Part shown: positions 5,481 through 5,923 of the stretch, one piece after another
Layout of the letters: each line of letters starts with the position of its first letter
Numbering within the stretch: the first letter of the stretch is position 1
Origin: an uncultured Oscillospiraceae bacterium
Lineage (GTDB): Bacteria; Bacillota; Clostridia; Oscillospirales; Ruminococcaceae
Direction of reading: 5' to 3'
Length of the DNA: 5,923 nt
Assembly (NCBI GenBank): GCA_910587465.1
Contig: CAJUMS010000132.1
Coordinates: 1-5,923, forward strand
The notes under the pieces: model-generated
The model's database searches: none
Seen by the model: the letters and a program-made list of their open reading frames with translations, nothing else
Told to the model about the DNA's origin: nothing
Position numbers and translations under genes: made by a program

Positions 5481-5692
5481 CGATGATGAAGCTTATTTAC
5501 AAAAAAATATCCGCATGAGATTATTTCCTCCTTGAAAAGCTCTTGATAATTATTTATCGCTTTTTTGACATCTTCATTTTCTATTGGAATAATCCGCTCT
5601 TTTGAACCCTTACCATATATTTTTATTGTATAATCTATGGTATTAACAGTATCAGGGGTAAGAAACATTAAGACTATTTTGTATAATAGCAA
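5468..5692 (-). pseudogene. Tyrosine recombinase/integrase, middle fragment ending in in-frame TAA
   Basis: Residues TIKIYGKGSKERIIPIENED contain the beta-hairpin with the catalytic Lys (GKGSKER) typical of tyrosine recombinases, followed by helices leading to FVNKLHHRLTD. A TAA (5468-5470) interrupts the frame where a Gln codon would suit (LTD-Q-SVREMI); CAA to TAA is one change. The first catalytic Arg motif (TGLR-I-SEL) and the whole N-terminal core-binding domain are absent: recognisable sequence ends near 5660-5670, and the first residues (MLLYKIVLMF) look like read-in from unrelated DNA. The complete gene would be about 300 residues; here about half remains, so it cannot be active. Together with 5225-5455 it is one dead integrase. 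Confidence 0.68.
5682..5687 (+). promoter_or_regulatory. Possible -10 box for the 5737 gene
   Basis: TATAAT (5682-5687) stands 49 nt before the ATG at 5737 and is preceded by TG, but no acceptable -35 hexamer is seen 16-18 nt upstream. It lies at the broken end of the integrase fragment. A promoter for the helicase-like gene is plausible only. Confidence 0.35.
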
Positions 5693-5736
5693 TTAGGTGT
5701 AATTTACTGAACACAAGATAAAGAAAGGAAATTGAA

Positions 5737-5901
5737 ATGATAGATTTTAAGAAAAGATTGAATCAAGGTGCTAGTGAACGAAAAATAAATCCGGTGGAAA
5801 TCTATGATACAATAGATCGTAAAAGTGTCACTGGTCCATTACGACCAGCTCAGAAATATATACTTGAAGGCAATGCGCCCCGAAAATCGGACACTGAAAA
5901 A
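5737..5901 (+). pseudogene. N-terminal stub of a DEAD/DEAH-type helicase, truncated
   Basis: AAAGGA (5724-5729), 7 nt before the ATG, gives a good start. The 54-codon frame begins MIDFKKRLNQ and contains INPVEIYDTIDRKS and TGPLRPAQKYIL. The LRPAQ motif just before where a Walker A motif is expected matches the N termini of superfamily 2 helicases found in bacterial accessory and defence regions. After KYIL the sequence changes to EGNAPRKSDTEK and a TGA (5902-5904 region of the frame end), with no helicase motif following, so only about 43 residues are genuine. The break coincides with sequence resembling an IS3-family terminus. Identification rests on a short stretch and is moderate. Confidence 0.5.
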
Positions 5902-5923
5902 TGACTGCCCCCTAAAAACAAAC
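5874..5923 (+). mobile_element. Possible IS3-family terminus interrupting the helicase stub
   Basis: TGCGCCCCGAAAATCGGACA (5874-5893) has the TG-x-x-CCCC-x-AAAA-TCGGACA pattern I associate with terminal inverted repeats of IS3-family (IS150-type) elements. A second, partial tip-like stretch TGACTGCCCCCTAAAAAC lies at 5902-5919. The element body, its transposase and the other end would lie to the right of the window, so direction and identity are inferred. Confidence 0.35.

Noticed and set aside
1..5923. tRNA, rRNA, CRISPR array or replication origin
   Set aside because: No cloverleaf, rRNA-like, regularly spaced repeat or iteron pattern was seen on either strand.

Overview
The window looks like accessory DNA of a gut-type Gram-positive anaerobe of the Clostridia (Oscillospiraceae/Ruminococcus-like). 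The reasons are tandem large serine recombinases with short overlapping accessory genes, strong AGGAGG-type ribosome binding sites, and a moderate-GC mobile block next to a visibly AT-richer block. The organism call is inference; no rRNA or housekeeping gene is present.

Left block (1-2704), mobile-element end. A tightly overlapping run on the + strand holds the 3' end of one serine recombinase (3-362), a second large serine recombinase (359-1985) broken by a frameshift near 1280-1284, an overlooked 45-codon ORF (1975-2112), and a tandem ribbon-helix-helix protein with an acidic tail (2099-2644). The last has a strong internal Shine-Dalgarno site that could give a second, shorter product. A perfect 15-bp hairpin at 2665-2703 closes the block.

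Junction (2704-3035). This non-coding stretch carries two 14-bp direct repeats 20 bp apart, possibly an insertion-sequence end. It also has a near-consensus sigma-70 promoter (TTGAAA-17-TATAAT) and an AT-rich 5' leader with an operator-like inverted repeat.

Middle block (3036-5185), the most interesting part. This appears to be a two-cistron operon. The first gene encodes a LecB/PA-IIL-like lectin domain followed, in the same frame, by a carbon-nitrogen hydrolase (nitrilase) domain with a visible Glu-Lys-Cys triad; an in-frame TAG at 3519 separates the two. The second gene, 14 nt downstream, encodes a stand-alone 123-aa LecB-like lectin with an intact calcium loop (ED-SG-DKDYND) and a C-terminal Gly. 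The two lectin-like domains resemble each other. I know of no described system with this pairing; a carbohydrate- or ligand-sensing lectin coupled to an intracellular amidase/nitrilase is my inference.

Right block (5186-5923), debris. On the - strand lies the C-terminal catalytic part of a tyrosine recombinase, interrupted by an in-frame TAA that sits at the centre of a perfect 22-bp palindrome. After it comes, on the + strand, the first ~43 residues of what looks like a DEAD/DEAH-type helicase, cut off by sequence resembling an IS3-family terminus.

Four genes are interrupted or truncated inside the window (frameshift, TAG, TAA, truncation), so this is either a decaying genomic island or an assembly with some sequence errors.
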